DNA from: Hoeflea sp. 108 | Lineage (GTDB): Bacteria > Pseudomonadota > Alphaproteobacteria > Rhizobiales > Rhizobiaceae | DNA: 64,000 nucleotides | Assembly (NCBI RefSeq): GCF_000372965.1 | Contig: NZ_KB890024.1 | Coordinates: 2,606,839 to 2,670,838 of the forward strand | Reading direction: 5' to 3' | In this document: positions 18,025 to 26,589 of the stretch, piece after piece | How the letters are laid out: each line of letters opens with the position of its first letter | Numbering within the stretch: the first letter of the stretch is position 1 | Program-made: the position numbers and the translations under genes | Notes under the pieces: model-generated | What the model was told of the DNA's origin: nothing | The model's input: the letters and a program-made list of their open reading frames with translations, nothing else | Databases searched by the model: none

Positions 18025-18375
18025 TTAGAAATTGAAAGCCATTCCTGCCAACAGCACCATTTCAGCCACAACGATCCCCACCAGCACCTTCCGGCCGAGC
18101 CACAGATAGGCAAGGAAGCCCACGGCCGCTGAGGCGAGGCGCAGCGCGAACGATGTGTCCGCCAGCTCGCCGCTCGGGAAGACGATCAGATTGCCGATGA
18201 CGGCGGCAACCAGGGCCGTGGCGAGTGCCCTGACCAGCACCAGCAGATCGGAATCTTCGCCGATGCGGTCGCCGAGATAGACGCCGAGGAAGCGCCAGGC
18301 ATCGGTCGCAAGCCAGCCGGCGACGAGGATGAACAGGAACGGCCACCACCAGGCGTCGATCGCATGGAAGGTCAT
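18025..18375 (-). CDS. azlD: AzlD-type branched-chain amino acid exporter subunit
   Basis: Small partner (116 residues, about four membrane segments) of the AzlC permease. It starts MTFHAIDAWWWPFLFILVAGW and has the FPSGELADTSFALRLASAAVGFLAYLWLG stretch typical of AzlD proteins. The ATG overlaps the azlC stop by the ATGA pattern, so the two are translationally coupled. The pair exports branched-chain amino acids or analogues in known cases. Confidence 0.87.
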   Translation of the reverse strand: MTFHAIDAWWWPFLFILVAGWLATDAWRFLGVYLGDRIGEDSDLLVLVRALATALVAAVIGNLIVFPSGELADTSFALRLASAAVGFLAYLWLGRKVLVGIVVAEMVLLAGMAFNF

Positions 18376-19130
18376 GCCGAAGCCCTCCGACGCGACAGCT
18401 TGTGGAAAGCGAAGGCAATGCCCCCGCCGACCAGTCCGGCGCCAAGCAGGTCGAAGCCGGGGACCACCACATGCAGGAGGGGCCCGAGCACGATACCGAG
18501 CACCATGGCCACATGCCCTGCCCGCTCGCGCGCCGAGCCCCACAGCGACGTCAGGAAATACATCGGCGTCAGCATGAAGAGCGCGGCTGAAACGGCCGGT
18601 GGCATGCTGTCGGCGAGCACATAGACCACCGCCACGACAACCATGTTTGCAAGCACCAGCGTCGAGCCAAGGCCGGCGTAGTAGCTGGTGCGCATGTCTC
18701 GCGGCACGCCGCGCAGCCTTTCCATAGCCAGCACCCATGAAGTGACGGCCACGAAATGCGACAGAAAATAGAGCACCCAGCGCGGCGTCTTCGGACCGCG
18801 CATTTCCGGCACCAGCGCCACGACCATCGGCGCCAGCCTGATCGAGGACAGCGCAACGGCAAAGGCCGCAGCCGGCAGCGAAGCGCCCGACAGGATCGCG
18901 CCGATCAGCACGACCTTGGCCGGCAATGCCCAGACCATGCCGACCATGAAGACGGTCTGGGCCAGCGTCAGCCCCGCTTCTTTGGCGAGCCCGGCAAATC
19001 CGATGAAGGCACTGGCAAGGATAAGTCCCGGCACCGAGAAAGCCATGCGCGCGCCGCGCAGGTACCAGCGGCGGCGCGAAGCTGATGTCGATGCGGGCAA
19101 GATCTCTTCGGCGGGCATAGGTCCGCGCAT
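18372..19130 (-). CDS. azlC: AzlC family ABC-independent amino acid exporter, large subunit
   Basis: Polytopic membrane protein of 252 residues. Family segments are visible: ASAFIGFAGLAKEAGLTLAQTVFM near the N-terminus, then LPAAAFAVALSSIRL and YFLTSLWGSARE in the middle. It is the permease half of the two-component AzlCD efflux system. The adjacent azlD gene starts inside its stop codon. No regulator gene lies next to it. Confidence 0.87.
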   Translation of the reverse strand: MRGPMPAEEILPASTSASRRRWYLRGARMAFSVPGLILASAFIGFAGLAKEAGLTLAQTVFMVGMVWALPAKVVLIGAILSGASLPAAAFAVALSSIRLAPMVVALVPEMRGPKTPRWVLYFLSHFVAVTSWVLAMERLRGVPRDMRTSYYAGLGSTLVLANMVVVAVVYVLADSMPPAVSAALFMLTPMYFLTSLWGSARERAGHVAMVLGIVLGPLLHVVVPGFDLLGAGLVGGGIAFAFHKLSRRRASA

Positions 19131-19309
19131 ATCACGCCGGACCGTTCAAGTCAGCGGCGCGGCCGCTTTGGCGCAACGATCGCAGCGCCGTGCCCAAGCC
19201 GCGCAAATTGCTCATCAAATTTGGGGAAGAATTGGATTCCTTTGAGAGCCCGTTAACCACTTGCCTAGTCTCATTCGCTAGACAGGTCCCATAGGGGAGC
19301 GAAGACATC

Positions 19310-20560
19310 ATGACCGGCACGTTTCTGCTCGCAGTGCAGGCACTGATCTACTTCGTCACCATGGCTGCCGTCTTCCATTCGCGCCATAAATTCGGCATCG
19401 GCATCTTCGTCTGCGTGCTGGGCGTGATGCACTTCCTCGAGACATATCTCGCCGCGGTCTTCTTCCTGCCCCTGCCCTTCGGCCTCATCTCGCCCGGCTC
19501 GACCGTGATGTTCTCCGGCAAGCTGATGATGTTCCTCCTGCTCTATATCAAGGAGGACGCGGAGACCGTGCGCCAGCCGATCTACGGCCTGCTGGTCGGC
19601 AACTGCCTGATGGTGGTGCTGGCGCTGATCCTGCGCCTTTATGGCAGCGTCGCCGAGTTGCCGGGCTATCGGCCCGATCTCACCTTCCTCGACGATATGG
19701 GAATCCTGATGATCTGGGGAACGGCGCTGCTGTTCCTCGACAGCATCGCCCTGATCCTGATCTACGAAAAGCTCGGGCAGCGCATCGCCAACACGTTGTT
19801 CAAGCGCATTTTCCTCAGCGCAGCGATCGTGCTCAGCTTCGACCAGGTGATGTTCTTCATCGGTCTGCACCTGGTTTCCGGCGTGCCGATCAGCGCGCTC
19901 TATGGCGGCTGGATCGCCAAGATGGGCGCCGCCGCCCTCTACAGCGCCTTACTGGTCGCCTACCTGCGCTATGTCGAGACCAAGCCGCTTCCGGCCGGCA
20001 CCGAGCCCTTGCTCAAGGTCTTCGACCGCCTTACTTTCCGCCACCGTTATGAGGAGCTGCTGCAGCGTACCGGCGTCGACAAGCTGACCGGCATCAGCGA
20101 TCGCGGCCAGTTCGAGGCGGTGGCACAGTCGCTCATCGACCGGGCGCTGACGGACCGCAAACCGGTCAGCCTGCTGATGATCGACATCGACCACTTCAAG
20201 AGCATCAACGACCAATACGGCCACGTCACCGGCGACAAGGTGCTGAAGGATGTGGCACGTGCGCTGGCCGGGGCGTTGAGGAGCGGCGACCGGCTGTTCC
20301 GCTATGGCGGCGAGGAATTCGTGGCCATCTGCCAGGACCTGAATGCCGGCGACGCAGCCGTGCTGGCGGAGCGCCTGCGCACCGCCGTCGAAACCACCGA
20401 CCTCACCTCGCCCTGCACACGCGCAACGGTCAGCATCGGCATCACCACGGAAAGAGGCGGATCGATCAGCGCCGAAGAGATGATCGGCGATGCCGACGGC
20501 TGGCTGTACCAGGCCAAGCGGCTGGGCCGGAACAGAGTAGAAAGCGCCGTGGTGGCATAG
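19310..20560 (+). CDS. Membrane-anchored diguanylate cyclase (GGDEF)
   Basis: Makes cyclic di-GMP from two GTP. The first 220 residues form about seven membrane segments, a sensor-like region without a clear named domain (it faintly resembles VUT-type membrane proteins). The C-terminal GGDEF domain has RYGGEEF (GGEEF at 333-337), and an RxxD product-inhibition site (RSGD, 324-327) exactly five residues before it. Both features indicate an active, feedback-controlled cyclase. It is transcribed toward clpA and shares a bidirectional terminator with it. Confidence 0.92.
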   Translation: MTGTFLLAVQALIYFVTMAAVFHSRHKFGIGIFVCVLGVMHFLETYLAAVFFLPLPFGLISPGSTVMFSGKLMMFLLLYIKEDAETVRQPIYGLLVGNCLMVVLALILRLYGSVAELPGYRPDLTFLDDMGILMIWGTALLFLDSIALILIYEKLGQRIANTLFKRIFLSAAIVLSFDQVMFFIGLHLVSGVPISALYGGWIAKMGAAALYSALLVAYLRYVETKPLPAGTEPLLKVFDRLTFRHRYEELLQRTGVDKLTGISDRGQFEAVAQSLIDRALTDRKPVSLLMIDIDHFKSINDQYGHVTGDKVLKDVARALAGALRSGDRLFRYGGEEFVAICQDLNAGDAAVLAERLRTAVETTDLTSPCTRATVSIGITTERGGSISAEEMIGDADGWLYQAKRLGRNRVESAVVA

Positions 20561-20605
20561 ACACTCCGACTTTCCATCGCCTACCCATTCAGCCACCATC
20601 GTGAA

Positions 20606-20640
20606 CAAAAAAAGCCCCGGCGAACCGGGGCCTTTGTTTG
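20606..20640. terminator. Bidirectional intrinsic terminator (diguanylate cyclase / clpA)
   Basis: Stem GCCCCGG and its complement with a CGAA loop (20614-20631). Seven or more A residues precede it on the plus strand, giving a run of T residues after the hairpin on the minus strand for clpA. CTTTGTTTG follows on the plus strand for the cyclase gene. Confidence 0.88.
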
Positions 20641-20656
20641 TCTGGACCGACGTCAG

Positions 20657-23128
20657 TCAGCTCTTGCGCGGCAGTTGCGGCACCAGGCTGCGCTTGCCAC
20701 CGTCCTTGCCTTTCGGCTCCGACTTCGGCTTTGCCGCCACCACCTTCTTGGCGACCGGCTTCTTGGCTGGCGCCTTCTTGAGCTTCGGACGATCGGCCGG
20801 ATCTTCCTTCTTCGGCTTCACCGGCACTTCGTCGGCAAGCGTCTCGAGCTTCAGGCCGGACTCGCCGGTTTCCTTCTTCTCGACGGTGACGCGCACCGTG
20901 CCACCCTTCCTGAGCTTCCCGAACAGCACTTCGTCAGCCAGCGGCTTCTTGATGTGCTCCTGGATGACGCGGCCGAGCGGACGCGCGCCCATGCGCTCGT
21001 CGTAGCCCTTCTCGGCCAGCCAGGCGATGGCATCGGGCGACAGGTCGAAGGTAACGCCACGCTCGGAAAGCTGCGCTTCCAGTTGCATGACGAACTTCTG
21101 CACGACCTGATGCACCACCGGCACCGGCAGCGAGCCGAACGGGATGATGGCATCGAGGCGGTTGCGGAACTCCGGCGTGAACAGCCGGTTGATCGCCTCG
21201 ACATCGTCGCCTTCGCGCTTCGTCGACCCGAACCCGATCGCCGCGCGCTGCGCATCCGACGCACCCGCATTGGTGGTCATGATCAGGATGACATTGCGGA
21301 AGTCGATCTGCTTGCCGTTGTGGTCGGTCAGCTTGCCGTGATCCATGACCTGCAACAGGATGTTGAACAGGTCGGGATGGGCCTTTTCGACTTCGTCGAG
21401 CAGCAGCACGCAGTGCGGATGCTGGTCGACACCGTCGGTCAGGAGACCGCCCTGGTCGAAGCCGACATAGCCGGGAGGCGCGCCGATCAGGCGGCTGACC
21501 GTATGGCGCTCCATGTATTCCGACATGTCGAAGCGGATCAGCTCCACGCCAAGCGACAGAGCAAGCTGCTTTGCCACCTCGGTCTTGCCGACGCCGGTCG
21601 GGCCCGAGAACAGGTAGGAGCCGATCGGCTTCTCAGGTTCGCGCAGGCCGGCACGGGCCAGCTTGATCGCCGAAGTAAGGGCGGTGATCGCCGTATCCTG
21701 GCCGTAGACGACGCGCTGCAATTCGACCTCGAGGCCTGCAAGCACCTTCTCGTCGTCGGCCGAGACCGTCTTTGGCGGGATGCGCGCCATGGTCGCGATC
21801 GTCGCCTCGATCTCCTTGATGCCGATGGTCTTCTTGCGCTTGCCTTCCGGCAGGAGCATCTGCGACGCACCGGTCTCGTCGATCACATCGATCGCCTTGT
21901 CGGGCAGCTTGCGGTCGTTGATGTAACGCGCCGAGAGCTCCACCGCGGCCTTAATCGCCTCGTTGGTGAACTTCACCTTGTGGAAGTCCTCATAATAGGG
22001 CTTGAGGCCCTTCATGATCTCGATGGCGTCGTCGACCGTCGGCTCGTTGACGTCGATCTTCTGGAAGCGCCGGACGAGCGCCCGGTCCTTCTCGAAGAAC
22101 TGGCGGAACTCCTTGTAGGTGGTCGAACCGATGCAGCGGATGGCACCCGACGACAGCGCCGGCTTGAGCAGGTTGGAAGCATCCATCGCGCCGCCCGACG
22201 TCGCACCCGCACCGATGACGGTGTGGATCTCGTCGATGAACAGCACCGCGCCCGGATACTCTTCGAGTTCCTTGACGACCTGCTTCAGGCGCTCTTCGAA
22301 ATCACCACGGTAACGCGTGCCAGCCAGCAGCGTGCCCATGTCGAGCGCGAAGATGGTGGCATCCTCGAGCACCTCGGGAACGTCGCCTTCGACGATGCGC
22401 TTGGCGAGACCCTCGGCGATCGCCGTCTTGCCCACCCCCGGATCGCCGACATAGAGCGGATTGTTCTTGGACCTGCGGCACAGCACCTGGATGGTGCGGT
22501 TGATTTCCGACTCGCGGCCGATCAGCGGATCGATCTTGCCGGCGCGCGCCTTGGCGTTGAGGTTGACGCAATAGGCCGTCAGCGCGTCCTGCTGCTTCTT
22601 GCCCTTGCCGGTCTCTTCGCCCGTTTCGTTGTTCGTGCCGTGCTGTTCCTCGTCGGTGCCGCGCGGCGTGCGCCCCTCTGTGGCGCCAGGACGCTTGGCG
22701 ATGCCGTGCGAGATGTAGTTGACCGCGTCGTAACGGGTCATCTGCTGTTCCTGCAGGAAGTAGGCCGCATGGCTTTCGCGCTCGGCGAAGATGGCGACGA
22801 GCACGTTGGCGCCCGACACTTCCTCGCGCCCAGACGACTGCACGTGGATGACGGCGCGCTGGATGACGCGCTGGAATCCGGCAGTTGGCTTGGAATCCTC
22901 GTCGTAACCGGTGACGAGATTGTCGAGCTCGGTGTCGATATAGGTGAGTACGGTCTGCTTGAGTTCGTCGAGATCGACATTGCAGGCGCGCATGACGGCG
23001 GCCGCTTCGTTGTCGTCGATCAGCGCGAGCAGCAGGTGTTCGAGCGTTGCATATTCGTGGTGGCGCTCATTGGCGAGCGTCAGCGCCTGGTGCAGCGCCT
23101 TTTCGAGGCCTTGGGAGAAAGCCGGCAT
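20657..23128 (-). CDS. clpA: ATP-dependent Clp protease ATP-binding subunit ClpA
   Basis: AAA+ unfoldase that feeds ClpP and works with ClpS in the N-degron pathway. At 823 residues it is longer than E. coli ClpA (758). It has a Clp N-domain (1-150), first Walker A GDPGVGKT (229-235), second Walker A GPTGVGKT near residue 505, and the D2 small domain. The last 56 residues (about 768-823) form an added Lys/Pro/Ala-rich tail with 16 lysines. It follows clpS by 8 nt. A linker rich in Gly/Glu/Lys lies at 148-182. Confidence 0.96.
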   Translation of the reverse strand: MPAFSQGLEKALHQALTLANERHHEYATLEHLLLALIDDNEAAAVMRACNVDLDELKQTVLTYIDTELDNLVTGYDEDSKPTAGFQRVIQRAVIHVQSSGREEVSGANVLVAIFAERESHAAYFLQEQQMTRYDAVNYISHGIAKRPGATEGRTPRGTDEEQHGTNNETGEETGKGKKQQDALTAYCVNLNAKARAGKIDPLIGRESEINRTIQVLCRRSKNNPLYVGDPGVGKTAIAEGLAKRIVEGDVPEVLEDATIFALDMGTLLAGTRYRGDFEERLKQVVKELEEYPGAVLFIDEIHTVIGAGATSGGAMDASNLLKPALSSGAIRCIGSTTYKEFRQFFEKDRALVRRFQKIDVNEPTVDDAIEIMKGLKPYYEDFHKVKFTNEAIKAAVELSARYINDRKLPDKAIDVIDETGASQMLLPEGKRKKTIGIKEIEATIATMARIPPKTVSADDEKVLAGLEVELQRVVYGQDTAITALTSAIKLARAGLREPEKPIGSYLFSGPTGVGKTEVAKQLALSLGVELIRFDMSEYMERHTVSRLIGAPPGYVGFDQGGLLTDGVDQHPHCVLLLDEVEKAHPDLFNILLQVMDHGKLTDHNGKQIDFRNVILIMTTNAGASDAQRAAIGFGSTKREGDDVEAINRLFTPEFRNRLDAIIPFGSLPVPVVHQVVQKFVMQLEAQLSERGVTFDLSPDAIAWLAEKGYDERMGARPLGRVIQEHIKKPLADEVLFGKLRKGGTVRVTVEKKETGESGLKLETLADEVPVKPKKEDPADRPKLKKAPAKKPVAKKVVAAKPKSEPKGKDGGKRSLVPQLPRKS

Positions 23129-23136
23129 TCAATACC

Positions 23137-23466
23137 TCACTTCTTCTCCATCACGCATTGCAGCGGATGCTGGTTCTGTCTTGCGAAATCCATGACCTGG
23201 GACACTTTGGTCTCGGCCACTTCGAATGTGTAGACCCCGCACTCGCCGACGCCGTGATTGTGGACGTGCAGCATGATGCGGGTGGCGGCCTCCCTGTCCT
23301 TCTGGAAGAAGCGTTCGAGCACATGCACGACGAATTCCATCGGGGTGTAGTCGTCGTTGAGGATGAGCACGCGATAGAGACTTGGCCGTTTGGTCTTGGT
23401 CTTCGTGCGGGTGATGACCGCTGTGCCCCGGCCAGTGCCGTTGCCTCCCTCGTCACCGTTCTGCAT
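23137..23466 (-). CDS. clpS: ATP-dependent Clp protease adaptor ClpS
   Basis: Adaptor that delivers N-degron substrates to ClpA. The core LYRVLILNDDYTPMEFVVHVLERFF carries the N-degron pocket residues, followed by HVHNHGVGECGVYTFEVAETK and QHPLQCVMEKK at the end. The start at 23466 (MQNGDEGG) gives 109 residues and resembles rhizobial ClpS1; a GTG at 23523 would add 19 residues. It precedes clpA in the same unit. Confidence 0.94.
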   Translation of the reverse strand: MQNGDEGGNGTGRGTAVITRTKTKTKRPSLYRVLILNDDYTPMEFVVHVLERFFQKDREAATRIMLHVHNHGVGECGVYTFEVAETKVSQVMDFARQNQHPLQCVMEKK

Positions 23467-23644
23467 GCGCGCGCTGTCCAAGCCGATCGTCAATCTGGTC
23501 CTGCCCTTCGTCAATTCCGACACACCTCGTCATGTAGGTGTCATCGCCGAGATTTTAAGCCCTTCTAACGTGCTGACAATATGGCCGTCGGCCAAGCCGC
23601 ATCGATTTGCCTGAAACGTGAAGCTCTCAGCCGATTTCGAAACA

Positions 23645-23677
23645 AAAAAACCCGGCTGCGCGGGCGCAACCGGGTTT
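23645..23677. terminator. Bidirectional intrinsic terminator (phasin side)
   Basis: AAACCCGGCTGCG pairs with CGCAACCGGGTTT (23648-23677), with one C-A mismatch and a 4-nt loop. On the minus strand it is followed by seven T residues. It ends the phasin transcript before the clpS promoter region. A short palindrome, CGGATCC-AGC-GGATCCG, lies at 23686-23702 between it and the phasin stop. Confidence 0.85.
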
Positions 23678-23728
23678 CATTTTGACGGATCCAGCGGATC
23701 CGCCTATTCCGAATCTGCTGTCAGGCGA

Positions 23729-24058
23729 TCACTTCGCCTTGGCGACGAGCGACTCAAACGGCTTGTAAGCTTCCTTGGCGAGTTCGGCATAGAGATCGCC
23801 GAGCTTGGTCGCCTCGGCGACGAAGCCTTCATATGCCTGCTTGGCATAGTCGGCCTGGATCTCGACGGCCTTCTCGAACGACTTGACGCCGAGGAGCTTT
23901 TCGAAGGTGGCCGCACCGGCCTCGAAGCTCTTCTTGGTGTAGTCGGTCGCTTCAGTGGCGATGGCCTGGGCGCCCTTCGAGAGCGAGGCAAAGCTCTTCA
24001 GGCCGTTGTCGACGAATTCCTTGCCGTGCTTGCTGAAATCTTCATAGGTCTGGGTCAT
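23729..24058 (-). CDS. Phasin family protein
   Basis: Coats polyhydroxyalkanoate granules. The start at 24058 (MTQTYEDFSKHGKEFVDNGL) gives 109 residues, all helical, with amphipathic repeats such as ATDYTKKSFEAGAATFEKLLG and KAVEIQADYAKQAYEGFVAE, typical of the phasin family. An AAAGGATG ribosome site is in place. A near-consensus promoter with an overlapping inverted repeat lies upstream, and a strong terminator follows, so this is a single-gene unit. Confidence 0.9.
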   Translation of the reverse strand: MTQTYEDFSKHGKEFVDNGLKSFASLSKGAQAIATEATDYTKKSFEAGAATFEKLLGVKSFEKAVEIQADYAKQAYEGFVAEATKLGDLYAELAKEAYKPFESLVAKAK

Positions 24059-24097
24059 CGCTGCATCCTTTTCGGGTTGGGCGGGTACGCTATGCGA

Positions 24098-24145
24098 TTG
24101 TGCGATGCAGCCTAGATATTGTGCAGCGCACAAATTGTCAACTGA
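24098..24145 (-). promoter_or_regulatory. Phasin promoter with candidate operator
   Basis: On the minus strand a perfect TTGACA box is followed after 17 nt by TATCTA. Inside the spacer lies a perfect inverted repeat TTGTGC-GCT-GCACAA (plus-strand 24119-24133). A second, imperfect copy (TTGTGC-GAT-GCAG) lies at 24098-24110. The position suits a repressor site; PhaR is the natural candidate because it controls phasins, but the exact motif is inferred. Confidence 0.55.
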
Positions 24146-24360
24146 CCCAGCGGAACACATTTCCACAGTCGCTGGCTCGCCCTTTTGGCGCCCAACCGAG
24201 GGTGCCCTGCGGCATTAACTAAAACTCGAATAAAGCCCGACCGAAAGTGTGAACAAGCCGGTTACCATAAACGGATTGGTAACGCTGTCGCCCTAGTGTG
24301 GCTGGATACGGGGCCGGAACCTTTGCCGCCCCAAGCCAACGATAAATCAAGGGTGTAACA

Positions 24361-25851
24361 GTGCGTCAAATACTGCCGGGCAAAGTCCTCAGGGCGGCTA
24401 TCTCATTCAAATCCATGGTTGCCTTCACTCTCGCCGCGGCGATTGGCTTGGCAACGGTTGCGCCGACGGCTGCTGCGACGGACGCCCGTTACGCAGCGAT
24501 TGTCATCGACGCCAACACCGGCAAGGTGCTGCACCAGCAGAACGCCGACTCGCGTCGCTATCCGGCGTCGCTGACCAAGATGATGACGCTGTACATGACC
24601 TTCGAGGCCATGGCCAAAGGCAGGATCAACAAGGACACACGGGTCGTCTTCTCCCAGAACGCCGCCAACGAGCCGCCGACCAAGATCGGCGTCAAGGCAG
24701 GCGGTTCAATCACCGTCGAGGCGGCGATCCTTTCGCTCGTCACGCGTTCGGCCAACGATGCAGCCACTGCACTCGGCGAGCTGATCGGCGGCTCCGAGGA
24801 AAACTTCACCCGCATGATGACGGCCAAGGCCCGCAGCCTCGGCATGAAAGGCACGGTGTTCCGCAACGCCAACGGCCTGCCCAACACCGGACAGTTCACA
24901 ACCGCGCGCGACATGGCCATGCTCGGCATCGCGCTGCGTGAGCATTATCCGCAGTATTACAGCTATTTCTCGACCCGTTCCTTCGCCTTCGGCCGCCAGC
25001 GCATTGCCAACCACAACCGCCTGCTGGGCCGGGTCAAGGGCGTCGACGGCATCAAGACCGGCTACACCCGTGCATCGGGCTTCAACCTGGTTTCGTCAGT
25101 GCAGGACGGCAACCGCAGCCTCGTTGCCGTCGTCATGGGCGGCGCTTCGGGTGGCAGCCGCGACAACAAGATGGCGAGCCTCATCAACACCTACCTGCCC
25201 CAGGCTTCGCGCCGCGGCGGTGGCGGCGACCTGATCGCCAAGACCGACACGCCCACGCCGGCAGTTGCCGTTGCCAAGATGCAGCTGCCCAAGCATGACG
25301 CCCCCACCCCGGATACGCGCCCGCAGGCCGAAGTAATAGAAGTCGCCGACGCCTCAAACGACGAAGAGGCCGTGACCGAGAAAGTGGCAGAAGCCGTGCC
25401 CGCCCCGGCCAAGAAGCCGACCATCAGCGCGGCATCCCAGCCCAAGATCGCCATGGCCTCGGCCGAGCGTTTCGGCGGCGCAATCCCCTTCCAGATCCGC
25501 AAGGCGAAGGATTCCGTTCCTGCCTCGAATGACAACGTCGAGCAGGCCTATGCGGCCCCCACGGAAGCTCCGGCAGTCGACGCGATCAAGACCGCGACCG
25601 TGCGTGCCGGCTGGGCCGTGCAGGTGGCGTCCTCGCCCAGCGACGGCGAGGCCCGCGCGATCCTCGAAAAGACCGCGAAGCAGGCCGGCGCTGCCCTGGC
25701 AGATGCCTCGCCCTTCACCGTGCCCTTCGAGAAGGGCGGCGTGACCTACTACCGTGCCCGCTTTGCCGGCTTCGATTCCAAGGATGCTGCCTGGAACGCC
25801 TGCAACGCGCTCAAGAAGAAAAAGATCTCCTGCTACGCGATTGCGCAGTAG
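24361..25851 (+). CDS. D-alanyl-D-alanine carboxypeptidase with C-terminal SPOR domain
   Basis: Low-molecular-weight PBP (peptidase S11, DacA/DacF type) that trims the stem peptide of peptidoglycan in the periplasm. It starts with GTG, preceded by AAGGGTGTAACA, and has a signal peptide of about 40 residues. Active-site motifs are in order: SLTK (Ser70-Lys73), SAN (130-132), KTG (232-234). A Pro/Ala-rich linker leads to a SPOR domain (about 416-496, GWAVQVASS) that should bind denuded glycan at the septum. 496 residues. Confidence 0.93.
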   Translation: MRQILPGKVLRAAISFKSMVAFTLAAAIGLATVAPTAAATDARYAAIVIDANTGKVLHQQNADSRRYPASLTKMMTLYMTFEAMAKGRINKDTRVVFSQNAANEPPTKIGVKAGGSITVEAAILSLVTRSANDAATALGELIGGSEENFTRMMTAKARSLGMKGTVFRNANGLPNTGQFTTARDMAMLGIALREHYPQYYSYFSTRSFAFGRQRIANHNRLLGRVKGVDGIKTGYTRASGFNLVSSVQDGNRSLVAVVMGGASGGSRDNKMASLINTYLPQASRRGGGGDLIAKTDTPTPAVAVAKMQLPKHDAPTPDTRPQAEVIEVADASNDEEAVTEKVAEAVPAPAKKPTISAASQPKIAMASAERFGGAIPFQIRKAKDSVPASNDNVEQAYAAPTEAPAVDAIKTATVRAGWAVQVASSPSDGEARAILEKTAKQAGAALADASPFTVPFEKGGVTYYRARFAGFDSKDAAWNACNALKKKKISCYAIAQ

Positions 25852-25893
25852 GCGAAGAGCCAACCTCCTGGGTTTTGTAGTGTGTCGAAGGAG

Positions 25894-26589
25894 TTAGTGA
25901 TGATCGGAGAGAAGGACGTCCTTGGCTTCGTTGATCCGCGCCGCGAGGAAAGACGAGCCGCCGAGGTCGGGATGCAAGCGCTGAATCAGTCGACGATGCG
26001 CCTTGCGGACATCCGCCGCGGCGGCCCCCGCTTCAAGACCAAGGACCTTGTAGGCCTCCTCCTTAGTCATGGCGCCAGAACCTGGCGCAACACGCTGCCG
26101 GTGGTCACCGTCCGGCTTCGTGTCTTCGCGCCAGACGGGAAACCGGCCGTCAAGATAGGTCTCTAGCAACTGCAGGCTTTCCGGGTCGCCGGAAAGCTCG
26201 CGAAAGAGGGCCTTGAGTTCGGCCAGCCCGAGCGAGGCAAGTGCCTTGCCCTCCTGACGGCCCGCCAAAACGATTCCCGTCAATACACCGCTGTCATGGT
26301 CGAGTTCCATTTCGAGGGCAGCGGTTCGAACCGTCGAGCGCTTGCCCGGCGTGCTGACTGTCGAGCGCACCCTTCTTGTCGCCGCATACCAGGCGAATGC
26401 CGCCGATATCAGGCCGCCACCGACGGCCGCGCGCCCAAGCAGAAGCAGCACTAGGCCAACCACGCCGAGCACGACGGGGCCGGCAAGCTTCAGCCCGCTG
26501 GCAAGTTGGGCAGCATCCGCCCGCATGAAGGCAACCAGCCCCAGCACCGAAAACAGCAGCACCGCCGCTATGCCTGCGAATAGACTCAT
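25894..26589 (-). CDS. Membrane-anchored J-domain protein
   Basis: Likely Hsp70 co-chaperone tethered to the inner membrane. It has two hydrophobic segments (about residues 3-22 and 36-69), a central helical region, and a C-terminal J domain (about 174-231) with the HPD motif at residues 206-208. This order resembles DjlA/Pam18-type proteins rather than DnaJ; zinc-finger and Gly/Phe regions are missing. Its ATG overlaps the stop of the VWA gene (ATGA), so the two are coupled. Partner function is unknown. Confidence 0.82.
   Translation of the reverse strand: MSLFAGIAAVLLFSVLGLVAFMRADAAQLASGLKLAGPVVLGVVGLVLLLLGRAAVGGGLISAAFAWYAATRRVRSTVSTPGKRSTVRTAALEMELDHDSGVLTGIVLAGRQEGKALASLGLAELKALFRELSGDPESLQLLETYLDGRFPVWREDTKPDGDHRQRVAPGSGAMTKEEAYKVLGLEAGAAAADVRKAHRRLIQRLHPDLGGSSFLAARINEAKDVLLSDHH

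Noticed and set aside
20675..23233. An 852-codon open frame on the plus strand.
   Set aside because: It lies opposite clpA and clpS, has no recognisable domain, and is explained as an antisense shadow.
26320..26345. A tRNA-like TpsiC-arm string (GGTTCGAACC).
   Set aside because: It lies inside the J-domain gene and no acceptor, D or anticodon stems are found around it. No tRNA gene was seen in the window.
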